Source: Thereva unica
Lineage: Eukaryota; Arthropoda; Insecta; Diptera; Therevidae
Assembly (NCBI GenBank): GCA_949987705.1
Contig: OX465283.1
Span: 52,676,953-52,740,952, forward strand
DNA length: 64,000 bases
Reading direction: 5' to 3'
In this document: positions 32,710 through 44,938 of the stretch, piece by piece
Position numbering within the stretch: the stretch's first letter is position 1
How the letters are laid out: each line of letters starts with the position of its first letter
Notes under the pieces: model-generated
Database searches by the model: none
Told to the model about the DNA's origin: nothing
The model's input: the letters and a program-made list of their open reading frames with translations, nothing else
Made by a program: the position numbers and the translations under genes

Positions 32710-32990
32710 ATGATTTATTTCTCTAATTTCGAAGACTTCGAATATTTTTATCCATCCACGGTTCCAATAGATTATCCCTTTTTTTGATTCTGGACACATA
32801 CTTGTCAATATTGTTGAAAATAATAATGTAAATCGAAGACACTATCTCGTCAATATCATTACCCAATAACCTATTTTCCCAGTCAACTAGGGATAATTCG
32901 AAGCCGATGCTCGGCATAGCGTGAAGTGCGCGATTTTTTGTTACCAGTCCTTTTAAACCGTTTCTTAACAATTAAAAAAAATCGAAAACA
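32710..32990 (-). pseudogene. Jockey/CR1-type LINE fragment before the RT
   Basis: The minus strand reads 'DWENRLLGNDIDEIVSSIYI', 'IDKYVSRIKKRDNLLEPWMD' and 'KNIRSLRN'. This is the linker between endonuclease and RT of Jockey/CR1 LINEs (normally '..PW.t.ei..l...k'). Only about 80 codons survive. Confidence 0.65.
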
Positions 32991-35159
32991 AAATCTTACA
33001 ATCTAGTGAAGTACCTCACATAGTGCTTGTATATGTTGATGATCGACAGTCCCCCTTCCAACCCCTATACCAGGAGAACCCAAAATATCTAAATGGCCAA
33101 CCATTAAGGATGCTGAAATTTAGTAGATTCCTCTTTTGGTATGAAAAGATAAAATTCTGTGAACAAAAAAAAAATATCGACAGTAACTAAATAATCACTT
33201 GTGAAATATTTCGTTCCTTGGTATTCTAAAATTCAATTTGGAATACACGTTATTTTATTATTCATTTCCGCCTCTCAACAGTTATCGTTTGCCATCATCA
33301 TAATCTTGAAATGTCAGAGAGTCTCTCGCTCCAAAAAAAAAAAAAAAAAACCGAAATACCAAATAAGGAAGAAAAATATCATAATCTTAAAATGTCCCAA
33401 AGTCCTCCTCTGAATTAAAGCGAATTTAAAAACTTTACATTCTCCTTGAATATTTCAAAACAAATGCATGAATAAAAAGTAACCTAATAGGTACTCCATT
33501 ACCATTTCAAATGAGGGAAGAAAATTCCTCATTACTACGCCCCAGCGCAAATAACATCAAAGTGACACATACTCCCATACAGTTTCGGGAGCAGCAGCTC
33601 CCGCCAGACGGTATGTACCTTGTGCGTGCTAGTTGGAAGAATTATTACCACCCCTAATACTCGGAGTATCACATTTTCAGATTTAATTGATCATGACAAT
33701 AAAATTGAATTTCATAAACCTTCCGCTTTTGATATCGCCCATCTTTCTTTCCATGATGGGTTGTGGGTGGGGGGTGAGAAGCGGGCGAGCTTCATCCCTT
33801 CAACATCCTTTATCCTTGTGCCAACCAATTGCCAAGTTATGGGCTTCTATTCTCTACCAATTGCCTTTATATAAGCGTAAGTGTGGATTCAGGAGTTTTT
33901 GGCGGTTTGGCTGGGTTGCGGGGAGGGGGGATGAAGACTGCATCAAGGATAAAAACACAATTCTACATCTTTTGATGGTATCCTGACTTCCTTAACTTCT
34001 AGAAGATAAGACAAAGGAGAAGCACGACAGACTGGCGCGGGCTACGGCTGTATGTGTGTGCGCTCCGAGTGGCAAGGGTAGGTTGGCAAGCGGGGGGCGG
34101 GGGAGGGTGATAACGGGAGCGCAAAAATATGCGGCAGTTTTAAACCGGGAAAAATATGCAAATCAAGCAAATACGGGGCTAATACTTCACATTACTCAAA
34201 GAATAAATTTCGCGGGAATAAAATCCAATTGGAGAAAATTTGCATTCATAATTTCAGTTCCTGCTGTTTCCCAAAGGCAGGCGGCAAATAAGGATCCCGT
34301 AGAAGTGACGTAGGCCGTGAAAGTTGAGCAGTAAACGCGAAAAAGGACCCGACACCACCCGTCAAGCAGCTCGCAGCCCCGATGTGGGGAAGTATGCCGG
34401 GATACTAGGATACGCAAGCCGTCATCGCCCCGCCCTCTCCCCAGCCCAAAAAATATTCAACCCTCATTCTTTTACACGAATTGATAAATAAAGGGAAGTT
34501 TGAAATTTCATCTCGAGCAGTTATCAATTTGTTATCCAGATGTGTTGGCATTTGTCAAAGAGATACATATTTCAGGAAGATCATAATTCTTGCAGGCTAG
34601 GCCAGAAATATACGTTTTCGTTTGTTTTTCTCGCAGCCCCACTCACTCTTTTTGTCTTCTTCTTCTTCTTCCTTTATCAGGACCTCCTCCATCGTCGTGG
34701 ATTGAATGAATTAGTTTCGGTACTAATGGGGTTTCCCCGCAATTTCCTGGGCACAAAAAGGATGACGAAATGTGATATTGTGAATTATATATGAAAATTA
34801 TTTTTGTATTATCATAATGAACGTTGTGACCTTTATGGTGTGGCAATGTAGCTAGAGTTTCTGTTTAGCAAATGGTATGGAGGAATGCGAACTACATTTT
34901 TCACGGTTTTTGTTTGTTTATCATAAACATGGTGTGTCGTCCACAGTGTGTTCTCCGTACGAGGAAGTATTTCAATTAAGATTGGTCCATTCGTTTCGAG
35001 ATGGTTGTGCACTTTGTGGAAAAGAATATTAAGATAATATACAGAATATATACAGCAGACGGGGTATTAGGGCAAAAAATTCTTGAATTCGAAATGCTCC
35101 AATAGGCATGTAATAGACATCCATATGTTATATTACGACAACGTTAATTGTCTACATAT
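32991..35159. other. No recognisable gene or element
   Basis: Short frames without motifs. An A18 run lies at 33336-33353 between two related blocks ('CATAATCTTGAAATGTC' and 'CATAATCTTAAAATGTC'), a small direct duplication. G-rich stretches at 33765-33780 and 33920-33930. A frame at 34056-34313 is unrecognised. Confidence 0.4.
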
Positions 35160-35300
35160 AAACATTTTTGTGCTGCTTTTATGTGGTAGGTTATAGTTTA
35201 GACCTTAGACTATTAGAAATGCGCCGAATATGGGTTCGACCGAATACGAGTATTCGGCCGAATATTCGGTCAAAAATGTACCGAACCGAAAATTCGACCG
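35160..35300. repeat. LINE tail remnant next to a hAT-like end
   Basis: At 35175-35195 'TTTTATGTGGTAGG' repeats the tail word of the SINE (4141) and LINE (14646) in the same strand sense. From 35213, TAGAAATGCGCCGAATATGG runs into repeated 'CGAATATTCGG' and 'ACCGAA' words, typical of subterminal sequence of a widespread hAT group. No matching second end or duplication was found. Confidence 0.45.
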
Positions 35301-38279
35301 AATTATTCGTTTCATTTTGGCGCAGTAAACAACTTCATATAAGGTGGACGAAGCGCTTTGCAAGTAGCAGCGTTCACCCACCACTCTAGCACTGTGCCCT
35401 GGCTCGGCTCGCTCACTCAATGTGCCGCTCTTTCTTTTATTGCAATTTCTCACGTGATAGATTTATCGCCAAAAAATAAAAGACTTAGCAATGTGGGGAA
35501 TGTAAGGAAATGATAACTCCATAAACATTGAGGCCCTACGCACATGGGTCAACTGATTTGCAATCCCAGTTTCAAACTGGTTTCACCTTTACACAATCAC
35601 AACCAATTCGCAACCAAAATGAAACCTTTGTCCACATACAAGCGTAACCTATTTTTGATCGATCGGTGTTCTGTGCTCACGGGGATTTTGTTAAATAAAC
35701 TTTCACACATACAAATACAACCACGCAACTGAAACTGATGGCATTTCCAAGCGTACGGACGTTGCATTCGGTGACAGAAAAATAATATAGAATATTATAG
35801 TCGTATTCAAATGCGACATGACGGAATATTCCGTAAATGGAATGCATGCAACGCAAATATCGGTCTACTTAAAACTTTTTATGTATTGCCGCATTCGAGT
35901 GTGTGATATACACAATCATACACTCGTTACTCGATTTTTGGTTTATGTTTAAAAAGCCGGGACGGACTCAAACTACGCAATTAGGTGTTGGTGGAAACTC
36001 GTCGCAGTCGCACACAAGCAGTTCAAAACTAGATTCAATTCGGTCCCGCTAAAAAAATGTTTCTTGGATGAAAAGAGAAAAAACACTTTTTATGATGCTT
36101 TAGCACCCCCTAATTTTTGCATATCAAGTCGTACACAGGTCACAAATCTGGATTTAAGCTTTTTTTATGACCCCCTCACGATTTATGGAAAAAAATCCCC
36201 GGTGTAAATACAGACTGACTGTACTATCTACGCCCAGATTAACTCTTCCACAATGCCCGATCTCAGGCGTCTTCACATACTGTTTAGTGCTGTGTGGTGG
36301 ACATTACTTTCACCGATTCAAATCGGCAAAAATACGATTCTCGCAAATTGATAAATGCCCAGCCTTCCATGGGGTTTTGTTCGTCGTACAATGAAACGAC
36401 TCGTTTTGAAGTGTGTCGAATATTGTGCACCCTTCTTTGATTGTTAACCAACAAGGCTTTTGCTATATTGTCTATGACAACGCCTATTTTAACATTCTCT
36501 GGATGGACGAAACACATTACCATCTACAACACGCTAACATCTTCGCAACCAACAGCACTGAAAATAATATGACATACCATGCTTGTAACGGCGATCGGAG
36601 GACACACGTTAGTTTTCCGAGCTCGGTAAGGTGATAATGGAGATGTTGAGCAACTTTCGAAGAGTGAGGATCGAAGTGGGCCACTGAATGCACATGACTA
36701 TTGTTCTCGTTGGGCACTCGGAGAAGATCGACCGAAACGCTATCCGTGGTGATACAATATAGCAGCACCATGACACCAATAGTTTCAGCAGTACATTTCC
36801 TATCGTTTTCCAAAAACAAGCATAGATTAATCAGCATGCTGACGACAAAATCCAATGAAAGTAGAATCGATCACAAGAGTGTCGCAATTGTGAGGGAAGA
36901 TGTCGATCTTCTGGCCATAGCGATGCGTCTCTAGACTCTTCTCTTCTCTAATTTCTTCTGACACTCTACGTCCGCATTTTTAACTACTACCTACCGTTAT
37001 ACTTACACTACTAAATTCATCGATCGTTTAGCCCATTCAAACGAAATAATAGTCGCCGCTGAGATATATCTGATTGCGCTTTAAAACATTCAACAAGCAA
37101 TACGTGATATCCAGGACGGATTGGCTCCCCCTTAGCGGCCCGAGCATTTGGGTAGTGGCCTGCCCAAATTATTTCCTATGGGCCCTGGACCGGCCGGTGA
37201 AATACGCGTACGGCGCGCACCGTGCTAATTTCTCCTCTACCTTTTCGCTCGATTTAGGGCCAGCTCTGAGAAATACTTCTCTCAGGCGGTGAGGGCGGTA
37301 GGCCGAAGGCGAGTTCAAGGCGGGGAGGAGAGGCGAGGAAAAGGAAAGGCCAGATTCGAACCGATCTTCGTGAGCGTAGTCACAATTATTACGAAACTTT
37401 AAACTTCTTCACAAAAAAATCCTGAACACTAAACCTGCGGCCCGCCGGCCCTCAGACTCGACGACCGGCCCTTCGAACATTTACTCGAATGGGCCATAGG
37501 CCAATCGGGCCATTTTGATATCAATCTAAAAATCAACAAACGCGTCTTCTAGACCTCCCACTGAAGCTGCCCTTCAACGATACGCCGGCTCTAGGCTACC
37601 GATATATGTACTTTATTAGAAATCTCTTTTTTGTCGTTAAATATACTTCCGGTTGGAATTTCCAGACCATTTTCTCAGTTTTAGGTCCCTTGACCAAGAG
37701 CTACAATTTGAGATATGGCCCAAGTCTGTAGAGACAGTACTTTCAGAGATGAAAGAAGGTCACAGACGGACGGACAGAGCCTCTGTATAAGCTTTTTTTG
37801 AAAAAGCTAAAAATGGGCTGGTTCCCATTACAACACTGAGACCTCCGGCTGCCGAGAGGCTTCTTAGGTTATATTTTGCAAATTCAAGACAGATTGCCGA
37901 GGTTGATGTAGATATTAAGGCAAGCAGGACTCTTCTACATGAAACTGTGCCAGCAATATGAAGAGTCATGCTGCAAATTGACAATAATTTAGTTATAGAA
38001 GTGGGAGACGACCTGGACGAGCCCCTTGCAGTACCACTGTATGAAGTAGCTGAGATGACGGAGAACCATTCATGTAATATTTTGCTGCATCTTTACTAAT
38101 CAATTTTTCTCTTAATCACTCTATTACAATTTTTTTGATTTGAAGACAGAAACAGCTCCTTGTTCATTCTGGACCTTCCTCCCCTGAATCTTCCCTTTAT
38201 ATTGAATGTCACTCACGTACATAATATGTTGTAAATATAATTTATTAATGTTTCCTAATAATGTGATGTAGTCTTTATG
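35301..38279. other. No recognisable gene; G+C-rich block
   Basis: Short frames without motifs. 37125-37520 stands out as G+C-rich, with many GGCC/GGGCC words ('GGCCCTGGACCGGCCGG', 'GGCCCGCCGGCCC'), in an otherwise A/T-rich neighbourhood. This may be an old hAT-type remnant, but I see no defined ends. Confidence 0.35.
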
Positions 38280-38584
38280 AATTATATTAAAACTCGGTTA
38301 ACCCGGATTTCGATTATCCGTGTCGGGAAGCCCTGTTAATCGAAGTCCAACTGTATTTCTAAATAACTCACCCGTTAAAAATTCGCGAAAATAATTTAAC
38401 GAAACCCAAAATTATATGATAGCAATAATAAAACATTTTGCAAAATTTAATGCATTAAAAAGTGTAACTATTCTGGTCGCCCTAAAGCGTTATCACATAG
38501 AGAATAATGATGTAAAACGAAAAAAAAAATATGCGGTAAAAGTGTAACCACTCACACTATGAGAAATGTTGTGGAAAACATGTA

Positions 38585-39170
38585 TTTTTAACAGTAGAAC
38601 TCGTTGGAAAAGCCAGTCACAGCCCGAACAAATGAAATTGCCAGGTAAAAAATTTCCTGCTAATTATGTCAACAAACCTTCATAATATTGGCATGACATG
38701 TGTTTTGTTTATGAAATGAAAATTAACTTTTGTGGGTCTGTTGAGCTATACTCATGTGGCCGGGAAAATATAGATTATGAAGAATTTGATAGCCAATGTA
38801 AAACATGATGGAAGTGGTATCATGCTTGGGGCAGTAGGGCATCAAATGGAGTAGACTGATTACATTTTATTGGCTGCAAAATTAACAAAGCTGTCCATTT
38901 GGATATCATCCAGCAGAGTACTGAACATTTTAAATTATTTTAAATTTTATTAGGACAATGATCCTAAACATGACTGCAACATTTTCAGACTTTGTGCATT
39001 ATACAATTGCCTTAAAGTATTCCAAACACCTGCTTAATCACCAGATTTGAAGGCAATTGAGCATTTTTGATTTAAATTTAAATTCGATACTAACAAAACA
39101 TATTTAAAGAGAAATCTCTCTACAATATAAATTTTAAAGCAGTTTATAGATGTTATTAAGCGATAATGCG
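38585..39170 (+). pseudogene. Tc1-like transposase fossil
   Basis: Readable with frameshifts and stops: 'YWHDMCFVYEMKINFCGS' (first catalytic region, normally ..DE..f), 'ASNGV', 'LHFIGCKINKAVHLDIIQQS', then 'DNDPKHD' (second Asp) and 'SPDLKAIEHF' (normally QSPDLNPIEHLW, final Glu). The order and spacing are Tc1-type DDE. The frame is broken at several points and the N-terminal DNA-binding region is not visible. A 'CTCGGTTAACCCGGATTTCG' segment at 38292, resembling a pogo-group terminus, lies upstream and may be unrelated. Confidence 0.7.
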
Positions 39171-39173
39171 AAA

Positions 39174-39600
39174 CTAGGTTAGGTTAGGTGTAGAACTCGC
39201 TCCAATGCCAGCGGAAACTCTACATATTAGCATTTTGACGTGTTGTCGTTTTGTCACAACTTGGGGTACCTAAAAATTTCGGTGGCTGTTTGGTCATTGA
39301 AAGATATTCAATGTTATTTGGTCTACTGTGGGGGATGTCTAAAGACGCCTTAAGTAGTTTACGAAGCTTCCGGCTTGGAGATTTCTTTTAAATCTTGCAT
39401 CCATAATTGCCTAGTGCACGCAGCCGTGCATTTACTCAAGAAGTGAGCATATGTTTCCCTTTCTCTTTCGTCTACCAAGCTCGTCGGAGTCTGTTTAAGA
39501 AACCCATTGTTTTTTCTATGTTGTAGATAGGCTAAAATATTCGGCATTCTCGATCCCATCTACATATGTTGCTATATACGTGAACTCAGCTAATAGTCGC
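39174..39600 (-). mobile_element. R1/LOA-type LINE 3' end
   Basis: The minus strand at 39559-39359 reads 'TSLVDERERETYAHFLSKC' and 'LWMQDLKEISKPEAS', the Cys/His and 'L.dL..IS.PE' blocks of an R1/LOA C-terminus, followed by stop-ridden continuation and a 3' UTR. The UTR ends with ACCTAACCTAACCTAG (39176-39191). Confidence 0.65.
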
Positions 39601-40277
39601 GTTGTTCTTTTCCACCGAGCATACGTAACTATGTACCGCCTCACCGGGTACCTACCTTGTCGTGCTGGTGGGACTTTGTGCCTCATGGTAGCATAGAGTT
39701 ATCCTCCTATTCTAAAATTATGACTAGTCATAAGTCACAAGGTTTGATGACTCACTTACTTCTTATGGTATTATTATTTTGGTTTTTATGTCAACGCCAA
39801 GTTACGTTTACTTCATTTCTTTAAACCGAAGCCCAATCCCTCTAAGCCAGTTGTTTTGACAGAAGCCGTCCCCTTAACTGCCTCCTTGTCGATCTCCGGT
39901 GCCTGAAAAGAGACTAACAGAACCACCATGCCTTCCAGCTATAATGGCAAGGGTGAAGTACCAAGAGCAACGCAACGCCCAAAGAACCTGGCAACCCAAC
40001 ACCAAAACGTCAAAGGTCCCTTTAGGAACCGATTCACCCTGAGACTAAGAGTAGTAGAAAAAGTAACAATCTACTTCTTCCTACTACTAAGACCAATAGT
40101 CAATTGCTAAATGGTCAGATCATGATCACCGTTATCGACGAAAGCGGTCCAGATGGCACCATTCTGCCAGATAAATGGAGAAAAAGTGCAGTCAAGCTCT
40201 CGGCAACTTTCCTCCCAATTTTTCAGGAGCATCCTGGCACTGCTCCTTACTGTTGCGAAGGCGGATAGCATCAGGCC
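39601..40277. other. No recognisable gene
   Basis: Short frames at 39928-40110 (plus) and 40107-40295 (minus) have no known motif. Confidence 0.35.
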
Positions 40278-40285
40278 GCGTGAAG

Positions 40286-40470
40286 CATGGTACAATAATA
40301 CAAGGTAGGCTCACAAGGAAAAGCTCAGTTTCCATCTTGAAAAGCTTCTACCATTTTTATATGAGAAAAGATCAGAGTGACGTCACGAGAGAGCTTTTTT
40401 CCTTTGTGAACTTAGATCTGAGTGACGTCACGGGGCCCTTATGTGTTTACCTTGTAATTATTGTACCATG
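40286..40470. mobile_element. hAT-type MITE with CATGGTAC ends
   Basis: 185 bp, flanked by GCGTGAAG at 40278-40285 and 40471-40478 (8-bp duplication). Ends are CATGGTACAATAAT(A)CAAGG and its reverse complement. Two copies of 'GAGTGACGTCACG' lie inside (about 40377 and 40421), each a perfect TGACGTCA palindrome. Non-coding. Confidence 0.85.
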
Positions 40471-40654
40471 GCGTGAAGCATATCGCATGTAGGCTGGGTG
40501 TTTCTTCTTTGAAAGCTTCACTTCGAAGCTTTAAACCTTCCTACGCCGACGAGCTTTCTAGCTACGCCCAACCAAAGAGCTTTCTAGCTACCACCAGGCC
40601 CAAATCAGTCTTTAACTAGGCTCGTTCCGGAGAGGTCACTTTCTCCGGGCCTAC

Positions 40655-40945
40655 ACCATGTCGTGGTGTATCATCCGGTACGGTTACACTATACACATTA
40701 CACATATTACCTGAGGAATGTTGCCTAGGCCTTGTCGTGGCATATGATCCAACAATGTGCCGAAACAGTGATTTCTAGATCGTGTCGAGGTGTATGATCG
40801 GCACAGTTAGACCGCAGGCGAAACAAATACACAACACATACCGACCGAATACCTGAAGATTGTTTCCCGGACCAGTGTCGTGGTGCATGATCCGACGCTA
40901 TTCCCGACAGAATTTCCTATACCAGTGTCGCAGTATGACCAGATA
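40655..40945 (+). repeat. Degenerate tandem array of a TGTCGTGGTGTATGATCCG motif
   Basis: Five related 16-19-bp units: about 40659, 40733, 40782, 40875 and 40925. Spacing alternates roughly long-short (74, 49, 93, 50 bp), suggesting a higher-order unit of about 125-145 bp. Sequences between units share 'ACACATA' and 'GACCGA' words. No coding frame. Confidence 0.55.
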
Positions 40946-41169
40946 CAAGACCGACCATATACAGAACACCGCATTATACCCATATCCTCCTAGACCGCAC
41001 CAGTAATACCACTGACCTTAGCTTACGCACATGTATAGTAATGAGTAGATAGCTGCTGAGCAATACATCAGTAGGAAGCATGTACCTAGAGATATTCCGT
41101 AGTTACTTACTTAGATATACCTACAAGAAACATGTAAACATGTATCCAGAGATTATAAGTATTTACTTA

Positions 41170-41700
41170 GATTTAAGAAACCGAAGTTGTTAATCATCAT
41201 CATCATTGCTCTTTTTTAATCCTTCATGAGACATAGGGCGGAAACAGTTGCCTTCCAGCGGACTCTGTTTTGCGAGACAGCTCTCAGCACCGACCAGGAT
41301 CTCCCATTTGTTGGGCCTTCTGCTAGTAGGGTTCTCCTCGACGTTGTTCTAGGTCTTCCGACTCGGCGGGATTCTTGCGGATCCCAGTCAAGGCCTGTTT
41401 GGCTAAATTTTCGTTTTCGCGTTGCAAGGTGTGGGCAACCTAATTCCATTTCTTTCGCTTGAAAGATTTTGGTCGTCCATCTTTTCTTGGCCGGCACGGC
41501 GCCATAGTTCTTCGTTTAAAATTCTATCCTGCCAGCGAATTTTTAGGATACGACGCAGGCATCTGTTGATGAAGACTTGTAGGCGCCCTGTTGTGTGACT
41601 TTCCATGTTTTGCAACCGCACAAAAGTACTGCCTTAACGTTGGAGTTGAAAAGCCGCAATTTGGTGCTAGTTGAGATCACTGTTGATCTCCATATGCGGA
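41170..41700 (-). mobile_element. RTE-like LINE 3' end
   Basis: The minus strand reads 'RLQVFINRCLRRILKIRWQD' and 'RILNEELWRRAGQ', then, frame-shifted, 'QTGLDWDPQESRRVGRPRTT', 'RRTLLAEG' and 'SQNRVRWKATVSALC'. These are the conserved C-terminal blocks of an RTE-type LINE (A.. LDWNPQG.Rk.GRPr.TWRR). It ends with 'CTCATGAAGGATTAAAAAAG' and a GATGAT tail at 41193-41207. A second copy of this family lies at 51040-51400 and a tail fragment at 43585-43640. Confidence 0.75.
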
Positions 41701-44700
41701 ACCGAAGTTGTTAGTGCACAAGAATTTTTTGAATGATTAAAGAAATGTTATTTTGTAAGAAGGTGTTTGTTCTCAAAAGACCTTGGACAACACAAGAGCT
41801 CCCGGCAACCCTCCCTAAAAAAAGAAGATTAGAGAACAACCGGACGAAACACCATTACAATCAGACTCCAATTTATTCCCGACAGGTGTTAGCCCAGCGC
41901 CTACAAGTCTTGACTTTACTTTTTATTTTTATTTTGCTGGATTATATTTCACTACTACTGGGAATACGACCCACCACACTCCTACGAATTTGGTAGCGAT
42001 TGTACTCCCATATGGGGTGTGTTGGCAATTCTACATTAACGGGGACCAAGACAGGTGCCACAGTTTTTTCTGGGCTGGTAGCCAGATGTCTTAATACCTT
42101 AGCTAATATCTTTCTTTGAGTTATACATATTACCTAACTAATTATAGAAATGGTTCTAACAAAACCTTTATATATAATTCCTGAAAAACCTATGTACATC
42201 AATTTGGGAATGCAGGTTCACAATATTACAGAGCTTTAGAATTTTACCAAAGGGTTCTTCCATATAAGAGTGAACCTTTAAAAAGTTATTTTTGGTATCT
42301 CATGACAAGGACATAGTAACATAATAAGATGACAAACAACTTTCAATCGGGATTTTTCCAAGAAATTTTAAATTCCTGGATACCCTAATGAGGATTATTT
42401 AATATTTACTCCTTTGAAGTTTGCTGCTGTCAGGGACATTCATGACTAATAATAGCGGCTTCCCCTTAAAGTCCCTTAGCCCCTCCAGCAATTTACCAGT
42501 TTTTCCGAAAATATTTAAAAGGATTCTATTTTTTGTCTAATTTTGAATTCATAAAATATTTTCAAAATTGCATTTAAGTTTCAAGTAAATTTTCACCTAA
42601 TATTCAAAACATTGGAGCTATTAACAATCGAGTAAAACAACTGATATTGAGTAGTTTCAAATTCGCGGCTAAAAATTGATACTCTGTAATGGAAATATTT
42701 TGATTGACTTGATTGCGGCATGCACTTTCGTTATACCAAGTGCAGCTCAATTTGTAAGCCCTTAAGATTCAATATGTCTCAATTGTTCGGTGAATTGTTC
42801 AAGAGGTGATATGATGTACTGCATATTCTTTGAAAAGTAAAAAATGTTAACAATTGAAACTTGTTAAATATATTTACTAGTTTTCCCGGGATAAACTGGA
42901 AGCAATGAAGGATTTTACATACCCAAAGGACCAATTTCATTTATCCAATGGTTTCACGCATCGAATGGCGCTACAGCCAAAACGAGCCTTGGCCTTCTCT
43001 GGGGTATTTTCCCAAGTTTCTAAATTCGCCTCTAACTAAATTCGACTTCTTCTTCCACTAAATTCGACTTTCAAAACCACCAGAAAATCACTAAAATATT
43101 TTCCTCTTCGACAAAAGTAACTAGATATTTCACTAAATCTGAAGTTCCTCAAACTTAATGTTTTAAATCCGCTGTTTAAGCGGAAATAATCACACTAATT
43201 AAAAAAAAAGTAATAATAATAATGACTCCACTAAATGCTATAAAATATTAATATTTTAATAACAGAATCAGAATTATGGCTTTCCCCAAGTGTCATTATA
43301 CCCTGGCTTTCCCGGCCGAACTGCGCAAGTTGGAGCGAATTGGTGAACTGAACTTTAAAATAACTTCAGATCGCACACAATTTTCACATATTTAACAGAG
43401 GATAAAATAGGTCTTAGTTCGCCCAAATGGACTCGAACTGAAGTTAAACGTGCAGTGAGCCTTTGCATTTCTTTCTTCATAGCAGCACCCATTTCAAGCA
43501 TGAACTGAACATTAACTGGACTTTAGTCAGTAAAGCGACTTATGTTGAGTAAACTAAACATTATTGAACTGAGGTAGCTAGGTCCGCCCTATGTCCCATG
43601 AGGGAGTAAAGAAGCGTAAAGAAGAAGAAGAAGGTAGGTGAAGTTGCCGGGGGCATAAGCAGCCACTCTAAAAGTATACATGGCTAATAACGCATCTTCT
43701 AGGCTTAACTGGTTAATCGGGGTTCCAAAGTTCTACTAAGGCTGGGTCTATACCTGGCGGACAACAAACCTCCATGTTCCGCCTGGTAGTCGGGCGCTGC
43801 CGGCGTCATAGCCCTTGTCAGCTGGTTAGCGAGATCCACCAGAGATCCGCAGGCGTAAGACTCCAACAAGAATATATACCGCTAGCCCCGACGGTTTCCT
43901 CTGTAGGATATGTGCATTGCAGGTTCAAATAATATTATACCACTGTAATAACTACTGTAGCTTAGGAGTTGACACTCGGCCTACTGAGATTAATTTTAGG
44001 AAAATTAATTAAAAACAAAATATGTGAGTCAGTCTCGAATAAACGATAGGAAGGAAAACGTTGGGTTTTATTTAAAACATTTTTTGATTGATATATTATG
44101 TACATTTTTGTCCTAGAGGAACGCTTACACCTCTGAACTCATTCAACATTCTGAATTCAAACTCGACATCTGTCACATCCTCATGCATCCCTAGATTTCC
44201 TTTAACCTATGCTATCCTTTTTGTATTTTTCAAACTAAGCTTTCTACTAAGCATTCCACCATGACATGAACGACGTTAATATATGTACAGGGTGGCACCT
44301 GCGGTTAGAATTTCACTTATTCTTGACAATGTCCATGATGCTCAAGCCTTTCAACATCGGTGCTCGAATGTGGCGGAATTAGTAATGAAAAAACAAAATT
44401 GGCCGGACAATTTTTCAAATCGAGTTACTGCTTTTGCTGATGACTTACGAAAATTTGTTGGTAGATGAAGATGGATTTGACGCCATCATCCATCAGTTGT
44501 TCATCAACTTTGGCAATAAATGCTTGGTTTTTATTTAAGTGAATCATTAGGGCAGTAGAAATTGTCGTTTTATTATGGTTAGTGCATAGCAAATATTAAT
44601 TCTGTATATTTGTATACTTTCCTCGTACCACCAAAAAAACCCACTACCCACTAGATACGATTTTTCCCGCTAAGGGCAAGTCTAAACCACCAGTTCTAGT

Positions 44701-44764
44701 GGTAAACCCAATAAGATGGCAATGCTGCTCCAGTTTCGCGAGCCAGTAATATTCGTCAAGATAT
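41701..44764. other. Mostly unrecognised; short LINE tail inside
   Basis: At 43585-43640 the plus strand reads CTATGTCCCATGAGGGAGTA and then (AAGAAG)n, the 3' tail of the RTE-like family at 41170, in the opposite orientation. The motif 'CTAAATTCGACTT' recurs three times at 43015-43075. The short frame 44283-44468 is unrecognised. Otherwise nothing. Confidence 0.4.
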
Positions 44765-44938
44765 CTTGGGCCTGGTCAAAAACGTCAAAATTTTGATCGC
44801 ATGTGCAGAAAAGCAGCTGCAGCACTGATGCTTCTGCTTTGACATAATCAACTCATGCACGTTTCATCCGCTGCAAAGAAAAGTTTTTGAACGTAAGTTC
44901 TGCACGCGTCACTTTTTATACGCACTTTGATTAACAAA

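Noticed and set aside
39176..39191. TTAGG-type telomeric repeat (AGGTTAGGTTAGG)
   Set aside because: Fewer than three units, at the 3' end of a LINE whose UTR reads CCTAACCTAACC; not a telomere.
40655..40945. CRISPR-like array
   Set aside because: The units are too variable, the spacing is irregular, and the organism is eukaryotic.
44927..44938. Upstream start for the Harbinger transposase
   Set aside because: The codon at 44927 is TTG, not ATG; the first ATG in frame is 44939.
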